64,000 nucleotides of DNA from Pseudomonas sp. stari2 (GTDB lineage Bacteria > Pseudomonadota > Gammaproteobacteria > Pseudomonadales > Pseudomonadaceae). The position numbers and the translations under genes are program-made. Shown piece after piece: positions 8,216 to 20,366 of this stretch. A model generated the notes under the pieces. It searched no databases and was not told where the DNA came from. It saw only the letters and a list, made by a program, of their open reading frames with translations. The stretch is taken from positions 1,049,501 to 1,113,500 of the forward strand of contig NZ_CP099760.1 in NCBI RefSeq assembly GCF_040760005.1, read 5' to 3'. Within the stretch, counting starts at the first letter, position 1. Every line of letters starts with the position of its first letter.

Positions 8216-8691
8216 CTAGGACGCCTGTAGGCAGGAGCGAAGTTCACTCGACGTCAACGTGTGCTTGAAATGATGTTCCCATAACCGCACACCCAGACCG
8301 CCCGAACGATCCAAAGAAGAACCCACGGTGAGATCGGTCAGTAACGTCGGCTGCAACCCAGCATCAAACAGCGCAAATCCGGCAGCGAGGCAGCAAGTCT
8401 CGGTCTGCAGACCAGCACGCGATCCAGGTTCAGGCTTTTCAGATAATCGATCGTGTCCAGCGACGGCGCATACCCGTACTTGATGAAAATGAGATCCGCA
8501 GCGATCAGGCTGTCATCGTCCGCCGCCGGGTGCCAGCCAAGCTGGCGCTGGAAAGGTGTGCGGCTTTCGTCGTGACGTTCGACTGTGGCGATACTGGGCA
8601 GCGTGCCGATGAGCGACCGGATGCCGTCGACCAGCCATTGCGGCGGGGAAAAGCAGGGCCGTACGTCGATGATCAGCAGTGCCTGGCGCAT
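8216..8691 (-). pseudogene. isochorismatase-family cysteine hydrolase, frameshifted
   Basis: The frame opens with MRQALLIIDVRPCFSPPQWL, typical of isochorismatase-like hydrolases (catalytic Asp in the IIDV strand). It reads well to LNLDRVLVC, then shifts and stops early at 8338. Another frame continues the expected C-terminal half: QTETCCLAAGFALFDAGLQP, then LWEHHFKHTLTSSELRS, ending at 8216. The nucleophile region is where the shift lies; about 7 bases seem to be missing between VC and QTET near 8420. GGAG precedes the ATG. The enzyme is probably inactive unless this is a sequencing error. Confidence 0.75.
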
Positions 8692-8707
8692 GAGCTCTCC
8701 GGATATA

Positions 8708-8765
8708 AATCCCCAGATGCAACAAGGCCCGCACTTGGCGGGCCTTGTCGTTGAGAGTTGGTGGA
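8708..8765. repeat. right copy of the ssrA 3'-end repeat (attR-like)
   Basis: Matches 4463-4520 with two differences. It overlaps the functional 3' end of ssrA (CCA end at 8761-8759) and its terminator, so this copy is the one that belongs to the intact gene. Confidence 0.8.
8722..8748 (-). terminator. ssrA terminator hairpin
   Basis: Perfect 11-bp stem (8722-8732 with 8738-8748) with a 5-base loop, ten bases past the CCA end of ssrA on the minus strand. The same hairpin is duplicated in the left repeat. Confidence 0.75.
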
Positions 8766-9148
8766 GCCGGGGGGATTTGAACCCCCGTCCGCCAGTACTC
8801 CGCTGTCGGTACTACATGCGTAGCCGTGTCTATTAAGTTAACCCTCAGCGACCCGACGGGCAGGGTGCTTTGGGCGAGTTGTGTAAGTTTTAGCCGCTTC
8901 GTCCACAACGTACTGCACGGCGATTCTGTTCTATATGACAATCATTTCGGGTTTACAGACATCCCCTGATGATTGCTGGGCCCGAAGGCACCAGGAGTGC
9001 ATGTCAGCTGCAATTAAGCAGCGAGAGCAGCACCGTATTGGTCGTCATTGGCAACTATAAGAAGTTGCAACAGTGGATTTACGACTTCTGTTACCAAGTC
9101 GGCATGCACCTAGAGTTTCGCAACCGGCGTCGAATCCTAAACGGCCCC
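8759..9148 (-). ncRNA. ssrA: transfer-messenger RNA (tmRNA)
   Basis: tmRNA rescues stalled ribosomes together with SmpB and adds a degradation tag. The 5' end GGGGCCG pairs with CGGCTCC before the encoded ACCA (7 bp with one G-U). The T-arm GGGGGTTCAAATCCCCC is perfect. The resume codon GCC at 9052 opens a tag reading ANDDQYGAALAA and stops with TAA at 9016-9014. Length is 390 bases. The 3' end has served as an integration site: a partial copy lies 4245 bases away. smpB is also in this window at 18354. Confidence 0.97.
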
Positions 9149-9205
9149 GAACTCATTGCCCGGTACATCTGTTCGAGCAACAAGCACGTGCAGTGTACGC
9201 CAAAC

Positions 9206-9239
9206 GGCCCGCAAGGCCAACCCGAAGGTTGGCCGGGCC
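9206..9239 (-). terminator. terminator-like hairpin after the exported small protein
   Basis: On the minus strand GGCCAACC-TTCG-GGTTGGCC forms a perfect stem with a stable tetraloop, nested in outer GGCCCG / CGGGCC pairing. It lies just after the stop at 9244 and before ssrA. Confidence 0.65.
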
Positions 9240-9243
9240 TGGA

Positions 9244-9522
9244 TCAATTGTTGGTGCCGGTGGATTTGCGCAGTTCCAGAATGGTTTGCGAGGTTTCCGC
9301 AACACAGTCATCGATCTTGCCCTGGGCCTTGAGCGCCTGGGCCTTTTGTACGCTGGTTTCAGCACGCTGGCTCAGTTCGGGCGACGAAGACAGCTGCCCC
9401 TTGGCATTGTTGATGGTCTGGATATTGGCATCGCACAGGTCGGCAGGCTTGTCTGCAGCAAAGGACGTGGAAGCCATCATCGAGGCAGTAACGAACAGAC
9501 CTAACAGTACAGAACGTTTCAT
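9244..9522 (-). CDS. small exported protein
   Basis: 92-residue protein with a clear signal peptide (MKRSVLLGLFVTASMMASTSFA, cleavage expected after AFA-type motif TSFA). The mature part is helical and polar, with two cysteines (DLCDANI and DDCVAET) that could form a disulfide. Function unknown; such small periplasmic proteins are common in pseudomonads. AAGGAG precedes the ATG at 9522. It lies between ssrA and the lactate operon, with its own terminator. Confidence 0.75.
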   Translation of the reverse strand: MKRSVLLGLFVTASMMASTSFAADKPADLCDANIQTINNAKGQLSSSPELSQRAETSVQKAQALKAQGKIDDCVAETSQTILELRKSTGTNN

Positions 9523-9587
9523 ATGAATCTCCTTGAACTGAGGGATCCCGACTTCGCTGGCCGTCAGGACGGGCAACCGAATGGAGG

Positions 9588-9610
9588 AAAAGCCCCGATT
9601 GTTCGGGGCC
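9588..9610 (-). terminator. terminator of the lactate operon
   Basis: Stem GCCCCG / CGGGGC with a 6-base loop, followed on the minus strand by TTTT. It lies 43 bases past the stop of the last gene of the lld/lut/dld operon. Confidence 0.75.
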
Positions 9611-9652
9611 TGTTCTGTGGACTGCGCTCGTTCGCAGGGGTTCTATTTTTCT

Positions 9653-12471
<2,819 letters not shown>

Positions 12472-12475
<4 letters not shown>

Positions 12476-13143
12476 TGGTCCTCCAGGATCAACACCACCA
12501 GGTCTTTCGGGCCGTGGGCGCCGTAGGCCAGCACTTGTTCGATGTCGGCGGTTTTCGACGGGCCGGACACCAGTAACGCGTTGGTCGGCATGCCTTGGGC
12601 CCACTCGAATTCCTGCTGCACCTGATAGAAGTTGTCGCGGATCTGGCTGGCCTTGAGCAGGGCGAAATGCACCGACGGCACCAGGCTCATCAGCCGTGGC
12701 TCTTCGCGGGTCGGCCAGAGAATCAGGCTGCCGGTGGCAGCGATGGCGCCGAGGGTGCCGGTGAGGCTGGCCGGGGTGTCGTTGAACAGCTCCGCTTTCC
12801 ACTCTTCCATCGGCCGGTCGTAGGATTTCAGCGCCGGCAGATCAGGATTATTCGCCCAGTGTTGTGTGATGCGCTGCCCGTGAGGCGTAGTCGGTGCGAT
12901 CAACAGGCTCGGCAACTGACGGTCGCGCAGCAATTGCGCCAGCAGCGCCGGCCATGCATCAGCGGACGTCAGATGGATTTCGGTGTGCACCGCTTCCATC
13001 AGTTTGCACAGTTGCGGGATGCGCTGTTCGGCACTGTAGGTGTAGGGCTGGGTCACCAGATCGGCGTCGAAGTTGTCGGTAATCGGTGTGGTGCCGGTCA
13101 GACTTTTCCGTAACTTGTCGAGGATGTTTTGTTTGGCGCTCAT
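12472..13143 (-). CDS. lutC: lactate utilization protein LutC/LldG
   Basis: 223-residue member of the LUD domain family, the third component of the LutABC (LldEFG) complex that oxidises L-lactate to pyruvate. The C-terminal part carries the family motif region TGTLGAIAATGSLIL and ALLVSGPSKTADIEQVLAYGAHGP, the latter typical of LutC. Start ATG at 13143 shares a base with the lutB stop (TGATG), and its own stop overlaps the dld start, so translation of the whole operon looks coupled. Confidence 0.93.
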
Positions 13144-14597
13144 CAACGATCTCCTTGTTTGGCCAGATGCTCGCGAGCCATGTCATGCAATGAGCGGGCG
13201 GCGGGTTTCGGAGCGCTGTGGTTCTGCGTCCACGGGCCGACATTGTTCGGCGCCAGGGCGCGCAGGCGCGTGGCGAAAAACGCAAACAGCCGATACAAGG
13301 TCGGCGAGCTGTTGAGCTTCGCCCAGGCGTTCCAGATAAAGCGTTCCTTGCGCGAATACTTGCTGCCCTGGCCGCGCATCACTTGATGAGGACTGTCGGG
13401 GGCTTTGACGTTCTCTTCGCGTAGGCGGCGCAGCAGTGCGGGGATAGGAATTTTTACCGGGCACACTTCACCGCAGGCGCCGCACAACGAAGAGGCGCTC
13501 GGGTGATCCGGGACTTTCGCCAGGCCGACCATGTGCGGGGTGATGATTTTGCCGATCGGGCCGGGGTAGACCTCGCCGTAGGTGTGGCCGCCAACGCGGG
13601 TGTAGACCGGGCAATGATTCATGCAGGCGCCGCAGCGGATGCAGTTCAACGTCTGACGCAGTTCACTGTCGGCGAAGGCCTGGCTGCGACCGTTGTCGAG
13701 CAGTACCAGATGCACTTCCTGCGGGCCGTCGAGTTCATGCTCCTTGCGCGGGCCGGAGATCATATTGACGTAGGTGGTGATCGGAATGCCCAGCGCCGAG
13801 CGGGTCAGCAGCGACAGCAGCGGCACCACGTCGCGCAGGTTTTCCACAACCTTTTCGATGCCGGTGACGGCGATGTGCACTGGCGGCACGGTGGTGGTCA
13901 TGCGGCCATTGCCTTCGTTTTCCACCAGCAGCAGGGTGCCGGTCTCGGCCACGGCGAAGTTGACACCGGAGACGCCGATATCCGCTTCGAAAAATTTCTG
14001 CCGCAGGACCCTGCGACCGATCTGAATGAGTTGGTCAACGTCCTTGGTGTATTCCACGCCAAGTTTGTCGTGGAACAAGGACGCGACCTGACCGGCATTC
14101 TTGTGGATTGCCGGCATGATTATGTGAGAAGGCTTCTCGTGGTCGAGCTGGACGATGTACTCCCCCATGTCGGACTCCAGACATTCAATGTCCCGAGCCT
14201 CGAGGAAATGGTTCATCTCCATCTCTTCGCTGACCATCGATTTGCCCTTGATCACTTGCCGCGCCTCGTGAGCGCGGATGATCGAAAGGACGATGCCATT
14301 GGCCTCGTCCACCGTTTCCGCCCAGTGCACTGTCACACCGTTGCGGGTCAGGTTCTGTTCCAGTTGCTCGAGCAGGTCGGGCAACTTGGAGAGCGCGCGG
14401 GCACGGATCGCATTGCCCAGCTCACGCAGGTGTTCTCTTTCGTGGGCATCGCTGAAAGCCGCTGCCCGCTTGGTCATCAGTGAATCCATCGCGGTGCGGA
14501 AGTTGTTCCGCAACTGCTGGTCGCCCAGGGCGTTGTGCGCCCGGGTGCGGAAATCTTCTTCTACGGCAACCGTAGGAATAATCGTGGAAGTGCTCAT
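13143..14597 (-). CDS. lutB: lactate utilization iron-sulfur protein LutB/LldF
   Basis: 484-residue iron-sulfur protein of the L-lactate oxidising LutABC complex. A LUD domain occupies the N-terminal two thirds (VIKGKSMVSEEMEMN, GVSGVNFAVAETGTL). Two 4Fe-4S ferredoxin motifs follow: CIRCGACMNHCPVY and CGACGEVCPVKIP. A C-terminal region typical of LutB ends the protein. The ATG at 14597 overlaps the lutA stop by 4 bases. An in-frame upstream start at 14702 would run deep into lutA and is rejected. Confidence 0.95.
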   Translation of the reverse strand: MSTSTIIPTVAVEEDFRTRAHNALGDQQLRNNFRTAMDSLMTKRAAAFSDAHEREHLRELGNAIRARALSKLPDLLEQLEQNLTRNGVTVHWAETVDEANGIVLSIIRAHEARQVIKGKSMVSEEMEMNHFLEARDIECLESDMGEYIVQLDHEKPSHIIMPAIHKNAGQVASLFHDKLGVEYTKDVDQLIQIGRRVLRQKFFEADIGVSGVNFAVAETGTLLLVENEGNGRMTTTVPPVHIAVTGIEKVVENLRDVVPLLSLLTRSALGIPITTYVNMISGPRKEHELDGPQEVHLVLLDNGRSQAFADSELRQTLNCIRCGACMNHCPVYTRVGGHTYGEVYPGPIGKIITPHMVGLAKVPDHPSASSLCGACGEVCPVKIPIPALLRRLREENVKAPDSPHQVMRGQGSKYSRKERFIWNAWAKLNSSPTLYRLFAFFATRLRALAPNNVGPWTQNHSAPKPAARSLHDMAREHLAKQGDR

Positions 14598-15418
14598 CGG
14601 GCACCTCCGGTTCGTTGCCAGAGGAAACTTGCCAGGTGTTGCCCGCGCAGCGCTTCCTTCTGTTTTTCCAGCGAGCCGTTGATGTTCATCAAACAGCCGC
14701 AATCGGCACTGAGCACCTGATGCGCGCCGGACTCCTTCAACGCCCGGGTCTTGTCAGCCACCATCGCGCCGGAAATGTCTGGCATACGGACGCTGAATGT
14801 CCCACCGAAGCCACAGCATTCGCTTTCGTGATCGTGATTGACCCGTTCTACGTTGCTCAACTGCGCCAACAACTCGCGGCCGTGCAGGTGGGTGTTCATT
14901 TCCCGTCGCGCCGAACACGAAGTGTGCAGCGCCACTTTGACCGGCTCGCCGCTGTCCTTGAGCTGCACCTTGCAGACGAACAGCAGGAACTCGGCCAGCT
15001 CATAGGTGCGGGCCGCGAGGGCCTGAACCTGTTTCAACGTTTCCGGCTCGTCCTTGAACAAGTCGGCGTAATGCTCACGGATCATTCCCGCGCAGGAACC
15101 TGACGGCACCACCACCGGATAATCGCCGGCAAACAGCGCCAGTTGCGAGCGCGCCACTGTCCGCGCCTGCTCGGTGTAACCCGAGGTGTAGGCCGGTTGT
15201 CCGCAGCAACTCTGCCCTTGCGGGTAGTCGACCCGAATGCCTTCGCGTTCCAGCAAGTGGATCGCGTCCATCCCGGCTTCGGGATAAAACAGGTCGACCA
15301 CGCAGGTGCCGAACAGGTAGACCCGCGACGGTTTCTCGTTGGGGTATTGCCGGGGTTCGGGCAGTGGCGGTGCGACGCGAGTGGCGTTGGGCACCGCGTT
15401 GTAAAAAAGCTCGCTCAT
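14594..15418 (-). CDS. lutA: lactate utilization protein LutA/LldE
   Basis: 274-residue cysteine-rich protein with two CCG domains, the first component of LutABC. The paired motifs GQSCCGQPAY and ESECCGFGGTFS each contain the CCG signature thought to bind an iron-sulfur cofactor. It starts the lutABC-dld part of the operon, 161 bases after lldP. A hairpin lies in the gap. Together with lldP this provides uptake and oxidation of L-lactate without an FMN-type LldD, which is absent here. Confidence 0.95.
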   Translation of the reverse strand: MSELFYNAVPNATRVAPPLPEPRQYPNEKPSRVYLFGTCVVDLFYPEAGMDAIHLLEREGIRVDYPQGQSCCGQPAYTSGYTEQARTVARSQLALFAGDYPVVVPSGSCAGMIREHYADLFKDEPETLKQVQALAARTYELAEFLLFVCKVQLKDSGEPVKVALHTSCSARREMNTHLHGRELLAQLSNVERVNHDHESECCGFGGTFSVRMPDISGAMVADKTRALKESGAHQVLSADCGCLMNINGSLEKQKEALRGQHLASFLWQRTGGAR

Positions 15419-15517
15419 CAGGCGTGTCTCCGGGTGGGCCCGGTTATCCGTCTGTGAGGCTGCCGAATATAGAGCGTGTTGCTTTCAGCAGCCTTACAGA
15501 CCGGGTCGTGAATTGCT

Positions 15518-15542
15518 GACGCCGGAATCACGAACCGGCGTC
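15518..15542. other. hairpin between lldP and lutA
   Basis: Perfect 8-bp stem (gacgccgg / ccggcgtc) around a 9-base loop, without a T-run on either strand. It probably affects mRNA processing or stability between the permease and enzyme genes rather than terminating transcription. Confidence 0.4.
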
Positions 15543-15579
15543 GGTTATTTCCATGCTTCTTGTAGTCTTTTTGTCGTTA

Positions 15580-17274
15580 TCAGTGCACCAGCATGCCGGT
15601 GAACCAGTAGGCCTGAGCCAGGGTGATCAGGCCGACAATCGTTGCAAAGAATAGGCTGTGCTTGAGGGTGAAGCGGAACAGGTCGGATTCCTTGCCGACC
15701 AGCCCGGTCGCGGCGCAGGCCACGGCAATCGACTGTGGCGAAATCATCTTGCCGGTCACGCCGCCGCTGGTATTGGCCGCCACCAGCAAGGTGTCGTTGA
15801 CGCCGATCTGGTGCGCGGTGGTCGCTTGCAGCGAACTGAACAGCGCGTTGGACGAGGTATCGGAACCGGTGAGGAACACGCCCAGCCAACCGAGGAACGG
15901 CGAGAAGAACGGGAACGCTGCGCCGGTCGCTGCCAGTACCAGAGCCATGGTCGAAGACATGCCGGAGTAGTTGGTGACGAAGGCAAACGCCAGCACCATG
16001 CCGATCGACAGAATTGGCCAGCGCAGTTCGTAGAAGGTCTCTTTCAAAGTGGTCAGACCAGTTTTGAAATTGATCTTCAGAATGACCATCGAGATCAGCG
16101 CGGAGAAGAAAATCGCCGTGCCGGTGGCGGAAATCGGGTCGAGTTTGAACACCGCCGGAATGGCTGTCGGCGTCGCGACGATCGGTGCGGTCTTGATCAC
16201 CAGTTGATCCAGGTGTGGGATCGCGAAGTTGAACACCCAGGCGTACATCGAGCCGCCAGCGGCGAACATCGCCTTGAACGGTTTGAGGGTCCAGATGGTG
16301 ACCAGTACGGTGAGGATCAGGAACGGCGACCACGCCTTGAAGATTTCCCCAAGGCTGTAGGGGGATTCGATGGTGGTGCGTTTCTGGCCGAAACCGCCGA
16401 CGCTGGCGGTGACTGCGACGTTCGACGTCGCACCGGCGATTTGTGCGCCCGCAGTGCGTTTTGGCTGCCAGACTTTCAGGAACAGGGTCAGCGCGATCAG
16501 GCTGGCCAGGGCCGAGGTGATGTCCGGCAGTTCCGGGCCGATGAAGTTCGACGTGAAGTATTGGGTCACGGCGAAGCTCAGGCCGGCAACCAGTGCGGCT
16601 GGCCAGGTTTCACGCACGCCGCGCAGACCGTCCATCATGAACACCAGCCAGAACGGCACGAACAGCGACAGCAGCGGCAGTTGGCGGCCGGTCATGGCGC
16701 CAATCTTGAACGCGTCGATACCGGTGACCTGCCCGGCGACGATGATCGGAATCCCCAAGGCACCGAACGCAACCGGCGCGGTGTTGGCAATCAGGCACAG
16801 GCCGGCGGCATACAGCGGGTTGAAGCCCAGTCCTACCAGCAGTGCGGCGGTAATCGCCACTGGTGCGCCGAAACCGGCTGCACCTTCGAGGAACGCACCG
16901 AAACAGAAACCGATCAGCAACACCTGCAAGCGCTGGTCATCGGTGATCGAAAGAACCGAACTGCGGATGACTTCGAACTGACCGCTCTTGACCGTCAGTT
17001 TGTAGAGGAACACCGCCGCGACAATGATCCAGGCAATCGGCCACAGACCATAGGCGAAACCATAACCCGCAGCGGCGAACGCCATGTCGACGGGCATCTG
17101 GAACGCAAAGATCGCCACAAGAATCGCCAGGGCCAGCGTGATGCTGCCGGCGACATGACCTTTGAGGCGGAACACCGCCAGGGCAAGAAAGAAGAAAACG
17201 ATGGGGATGACGGCCGCGAGTGCGGACACGCCGAGACTGCCGAGCGGGCTGTAGAGCTGTTGCCAGGTTTGCAT
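15580..17274 (-). CDS. lldP: L-lactate permease
   Basis: 564-residue inner-membrane lactate:proton symporter of the LctP family. It has about a dozen hydrophobic helices, with family stretches such as [20 protein letters not shown] near residues 118-137 and SGMSSTMA and [15 protein letters not shown] in the C-terminal half. First gene of the lactate operon. A perfect operator for the divergent regulator LldR lies 52-68 bases upstream of the ATG. Confidence 0.95.
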   Translation of the reverse strand: MQTWQQLYSPLGSLGVSALAAVIPIVFFFLALAVFRLKGHVAGSITLALAILVAIFAFQMPVDMAFAAAGYGFAYGLWPIAWIIVAAVFLYKLTVKSGQFEVIRSSVLSITDDQRLQVLLIGFCFGAFLEGAAGFGAPVAITAALLVGLGFNPLYAAGLCLIANTAPVAFGALGIPIIVAGQVTGIDAFKIGAMTGRQLPLLSLFVPFWLVFMMDGLRGVRETWPAALVAGLSFAVTQYFTSNFIGPELPDITSALASLIALTLFLKVWQPKRTAGAQIAGATSNVAVTASVGGFGQKRTTIESPYSLGEIFKAWSPFLILTVLVTIWTLKPFKAMFAAGGSMYAWVFNFAIPHLDQLVIKTAPIVATPTAIPAVFKLDPISATGTAIFFSALISMVILKINFKTGLTTLKETFYELRWPILSIGMVLAFAFVTNYSGMSSTMALVLAATGAAFPFFSPFLGWLGVFLTGSDTSSNALFSSLQATTAHQIGVNDTLLVAANTSGGVTGKMISPQSIAVACAATGLVGKESDLFRFTLKHSLFFATIVGLITLAQAYWFTGMLVH

Positions 17275-17325
17275 ATGGGGTGGCCCCTAATTGTTGTTGG
17301 TCAGGCACTGTCAGCGTTCTTGGTT

Positions 17326-17342
17326 AATTGGTAAGACCAATT
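17326..17342. promoter_or_regulatory. LldR operator
   Basis: Perfect palindrome AATTGGT-AAG-ACCAATT. It has the TTGGT/ACCAA half-sites known for LldR-type FadR-subfamily regulators. It lies between lldP and lldR, nearer lldP, and probably controls the whole lldP-lutABC-dld operon in response to lactate. Confidence 0.85.
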
Positions 17343-17535
17343 TACAATCGCTGTTGGCTAGGGTAAAAGCCTTGATGTCGGTGTGTCAATTTGCCGCCCT
17401 GAAACTTTCGTCGAATCACCGGTGCAGACTCGATCTGATCTGGTCCGGGGCGTTTCATCTGGCAGGTGTCGGCAAGGCGCCGATAGGCCAGAATAGAGAG
17501 CCCGGCGAGTGGTCGGGCTCGTGGAGAATTGAGTG

Positions 17536-18303
17536 ATGGGGTTTGATCAGATACGTCAGCGCCGTTTGTCTGACGATATTGTCGAGCGGCTTGAGGGGAT
17601 GATTCTCGAGGGCACGCTGAAGTCTGGCGAGCGCCTGCCGGCCGAGCGCACATTGGCGGAGCAGTTCGGTGTTTCCCGACCTTCGCTGCGTGAGGCGATC
17701 CAGAAGCTGGCGGCCAAGGGGCTTTTGGTCAGCAAGCAGGGCGGCGGCAATTACGTGGTGGAAAGCCTGGGCTCGACCTTCAGCGATCCATTGCTGCAAT
17801 TGCTGGAAAGTAATCCCGAGGCCCAGCGCGATCTGCTGGAGTTTCGCCACACGCTGGAGGCATCGTGCGCCTATTACGCGGCATTACGCGCCACAGACGT
17901 GGATCGCGAACGGCTGACCGCAGCGTTTGAAGAATTACAGGACTGCTATTCGCGCCATGACGAAGTGAGTCGGGCCGAGGAGGGCGCGGCGGACGCGAAA
18001 TTCCACTTGGCCATCGCCGAGGCCAGCCACAACGCTGTGTTGCTGCACACTATTCGCGGGCTGTTCGACCTGCTCAAGCGCAACGTGGTTACCAACATCG
18101 GCGGTATGTACAAGCAGCGCACGGAAACCCGCGACATGCTGATCACGCAGCATCGGGAGCTGTATCAGGCGATTATCGAGGGGCGTGCAGAGCAGGCGCG
18201 AGAGGTTTCCAGCCGACACATTCTGTATGTGCAGGAAGTGCTGGAAGAAGTGCGTCAGGAAGTACAGCGCATGGCTCGGGCCGAGCGGCGCAAAGGGATG
18301 TAA
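17536..18303 (+). CDS. lldR: FadR/GntR-family lactate regulator
   Basis: 255-residue transcriptional regulator. The N-terminal winged helix-turn-helix (about residues 8-72) carries the GntR signature SGERLPAERTLAEQFGVSR. The C-terminal FCD domain follows (LEFRHTLEASCAYYAA, HLAIAEASHN), which binds the effector, expected to be lactate. It is divergent from lldP with the operator between them. ATG at 17536 is preferred over the GTG one codon earlier. Confidence 0.92.
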   Translation: MGFDQIRQRRLSDDIVERLEGMILEGTLKSGERLPAERTLAEQFGVSRPSLREAIQKLAAKGLLVSKQGGGNYVVESLGSTFSDPLLQLLESNPEAQRDLLEFRHTLEASCAYYAALRATDVDRERLTAAFEELQDCYSRHDEVSRAEEGAADAKFHLAIAEASHNAVLLHTIRGLFDLLKRNVVTNIGGMYKQRTETRDMLITQHRELYQAIIEGRAEQAREVSSRHILYVQEVLEEVRQEVQRMARAERRKGM

Positions 18304-18307
18304 GCAT

Positions 18308-18338
18308 GACCGTTCCCGAGCCGAGCGCGGGAACGGTC
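18308..18338. terminator. hairpin between lldR and smpB
   Basis: Perfect 11-bp stem (gaccgttcccg / cgggaacggtc) five bases past the lldR stop and 16 before the smpB stop. T-runs are weak, so termination by this stem is likely but not certain. Confidence 0.5.
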
Positions 18339-18353
18339 ATTCAGGCAGAAGAA

Positions 18354-18836
18354 TCAGTCTTCCTTGCCCTTGTTGCGCACCGCACGCTGCAGCTCGCGAC
18401 CAGCATCGCGCTCGCGTTCGGTGTCACGCTTGTCGTATTCCTTCTTGCCCTTGCCCAGAGCGATTTCGCACTTGACCATGTGCTTGCTCCAGTACCAGGA
18501 CAGGCATACGCAGGCGTAACCCTTCTGCTGCACGGCGGCGGCCAGCTTGTCCAGCTCGCGCCGGTTGAGCAGCAGCTTGCGGGTGCGGACCGGGTCGGCG
18601 ATGACGTGGGTGCTGGCAGTCATCAACGGCGTGATGTGACTGCCGAGCAGCCAGGCTTCGCCGTCCTTGAGCAGGACGTAACTGTCGACCAGTTGCAGCT
18701 TGCTTGCCCGCAGACTTTTTACTTCCCAGCCGGCCAGGACCAGACCAGCCTCGAACTTGTGCTCGATGAAGTAATCGTGTCGCGCCTTTTTGTTCTGCGC
18801 GATGGTCCCTGTTGGGTGTTTCTTCTGTTTAGCCAT
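18354..18836 (-). CDS. smpB: SsrA-binding protein
   Basis: 160-residue partner of tmRNA, needed for trans-translation. It begins [10 protein letters not shown] and contains [20 protein letters not shown] and [11 protein letters not shown], the conserved OB-fold core, and ends in the basic tail ([14 protein letters not shown]) that acts in the decoding centre. ssrA lies 9.2 kb away in this same window on the same strand. Confidence 0.97.
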   Translation of the reverse strand: MAKQKKHPTGTIAQNKKARHDYFIEHKFEAGLVLAGWEVKSLRASKLQLVDSYVLLKDGEAWLLGSHITPLMTASTHVIADPVRTRKLLLNRRELDKLAAAVQQKGYACVCLSWYWSKHMVKCEIALGKGKKEYDKRDTERERDAGRELQRAVRNKGKED

Positions 18837-18955
18837 AGGGGCGGCATTATATGGAGATAAACGGCTGTCGGCTACGGTGATGCTGCGTGCTTGAGCAGGT
18901 TGAGTGAATCCCGGACAATGCGGCCTCTTTTTCTAACGCTTGGGCGTGATAAACG

Positions 18956-20359
18956 ATGTCGACAGACAAGGTTTCTGTCCACGGCAGTTGGGCTAGCCGC
19001 TGGGTTTTCATATTCGCCGCGACCGGTTCGGCCGTGGGACTGGGCAGCATCTGGAAGTTCCCCTACATGGTCGGGGTCTACGGTGGCGGCGCCTTTGTGC
19101 TGATGTTTCTGGCCTGCATCGCACTGATCGGCATTCCGGTGATGCTCGCGGAAACCCTGATCGGCCGGCGTGCTCGTCAGAGTCCGGCCAACGCCCTAAA
19201 GGTGCTGGCGCGGGAGGCCGGGCATTCGGGCAAATGGTCGTGGGGCGCGTTCGCCGGGATGATCACGGCGTTGTTGATCCTGTCTTTCTACAGTGTGGTC
19301 GGCGGCTGGTCGCTGGATTACATCATTGATATGGGGCGTGGGGATTTCCAGGGGGCGACGGCTGATCAGGTCGGTGCCTATTTCGGCAATGTCATCGCCG
19401 ACCCGTGGCGCATCACGCTGTGGCACACGGTTTTCATGCTGTTGTCGGCGGTGGTGATCGCCAAAGGCGTGGTCGCCGGGCTTGAGCGCAGCCTGCGGAT
19501 CATGATGCCGCTGTTGTTTGTGATGGTCCTCGTTCTGCTGGGCTACAGCATGACCACCGGGCATTTCATGGAAGGCGTGCATTTCATGTTCGACTTCCAT
19601 CCGGAAAAAGTCCTGGATGGCTTGTTGCCGGCGATGGGGCACGCATTCTTCTCCCTGAGCGTGGGCGTGGGCTCGATCATGATCTATGGCGCCTACATGA
19701 CCAAGGAAGCCTCGCTTTCCGGCACCGTCGTGGGTGTGGCGCTGCTCGACACCTTCGTTTCGCTGGTGGCCGGTCTGGCATTGTTTCCGATTGTGTTCGC
19801 CGGCGGTTTGAACCCGAGTGAAGGTCCTGGGCTGATGTTCGTCAGCCTGCCATTTGCGTTCGGTAACGTGCTGTTCGGCCAGTTGATGGGCGTGGTGTTC
19901 TTCGTTCTGGTGGCGATCGCTGCCTGGAGTTCGGCGATTTCCCTGCTGGAGCCAATGGTCGCCTATCTGGTCGAGCGGACTAAAATCAGTCGTGCATGGG
20001 TGACATTCTGGTTGGCGTTCACCTGCTGGTTTGTCGGCCTGGGCACGGTGTTTTCCTTCAATATCTGGAAGGAAGCGAAATTTTTCGTGAACGAAGGCGG
20101 GATGTTCCATCTCTACCAATGGGGTGCCGCAGGCGGTCTGGACTTCTTTGGTGTGATCGACTTCTTCACCTCGCGGATCATGCTGCCGCTCGGCGGGTTG
20201 TGCTTCGTGCTGTTTGCCGGTTGGGTGATGGGGCGTGAAGCGGTGCGTGACGAGTTGTCGATTCGCAGCCCGGCGCTATTCACCCTGTCCCTGTTCTTGA
20301 TGCGCTATGTGGCGCCCATCGGCATTCTTGTAGTGTTTGCCACCCAGCTCTGGAAGTGA
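18956..20359 (+). CDS. sodium-dependent transporter, NSS/SNF family
   Basis: 467-residue membrane symporter related to the LeuT/neurotransmitter:sodium symporter family, probably an amino acid importer. The conserved first helix ATGSAVGLGSIWKFPYMVG lies at about residues 22-40 and forms part of the sodium and substrate site. Eleven to twelve hydrophobic helices follow. The substrate is not evident. It is divergent from smpB and is followed after 7 bases by ratA. Confidence 0.9.
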   Translation: MSTDKVSVHGSWASRWVFIFAATGSAVGLGSIWKFPYMVGVYGGGAFVLMFLACIALIGIPVMLAETLIGRRARQSPANALKVLAREAGHSGKWSWGAFAGMITALLILSFYSVVGGWSLDYIIDMGRGDFQGATADQVGAYFGNVIADPWRITLWHTVFMLLSAVVIAKGVVAGLERSLRIMMPLLFVMVLVLLGYSMTTGHFMEGVHFMFDFHPEKVLDGLLPAMGHAFFSLSVGVGSIMIYGAYMTKEASLSGTVVGVALLDTFVSLVAGLALFPIVFAGGLNPSEGPGLMFVSLPFAFGNVLFGQLMGVVFFVLVAIAAWSSAISLLEPMVAYLVERTKISRAWVTFWLAFTCWFVGLGTVFSFNIWKEAKFFVNEGGMFHLYQWGAAGGLDFFGVIDFFTSRIMLPLGGLCFVLFAGWVMGREAVRDELSIRSPALFTLSLFLMRYVAPIGILVVFATQLWK

Positions 20360-20366
20360 CGCTTAC

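Noticed and set aside
12476..12802. N-terminal extension of dld to 12802
   Set aside because: It would overlap most of lutC; the ATG at 12475 overlaps the lutC stop in the ATGA pattern seen elsewhere in the operon.
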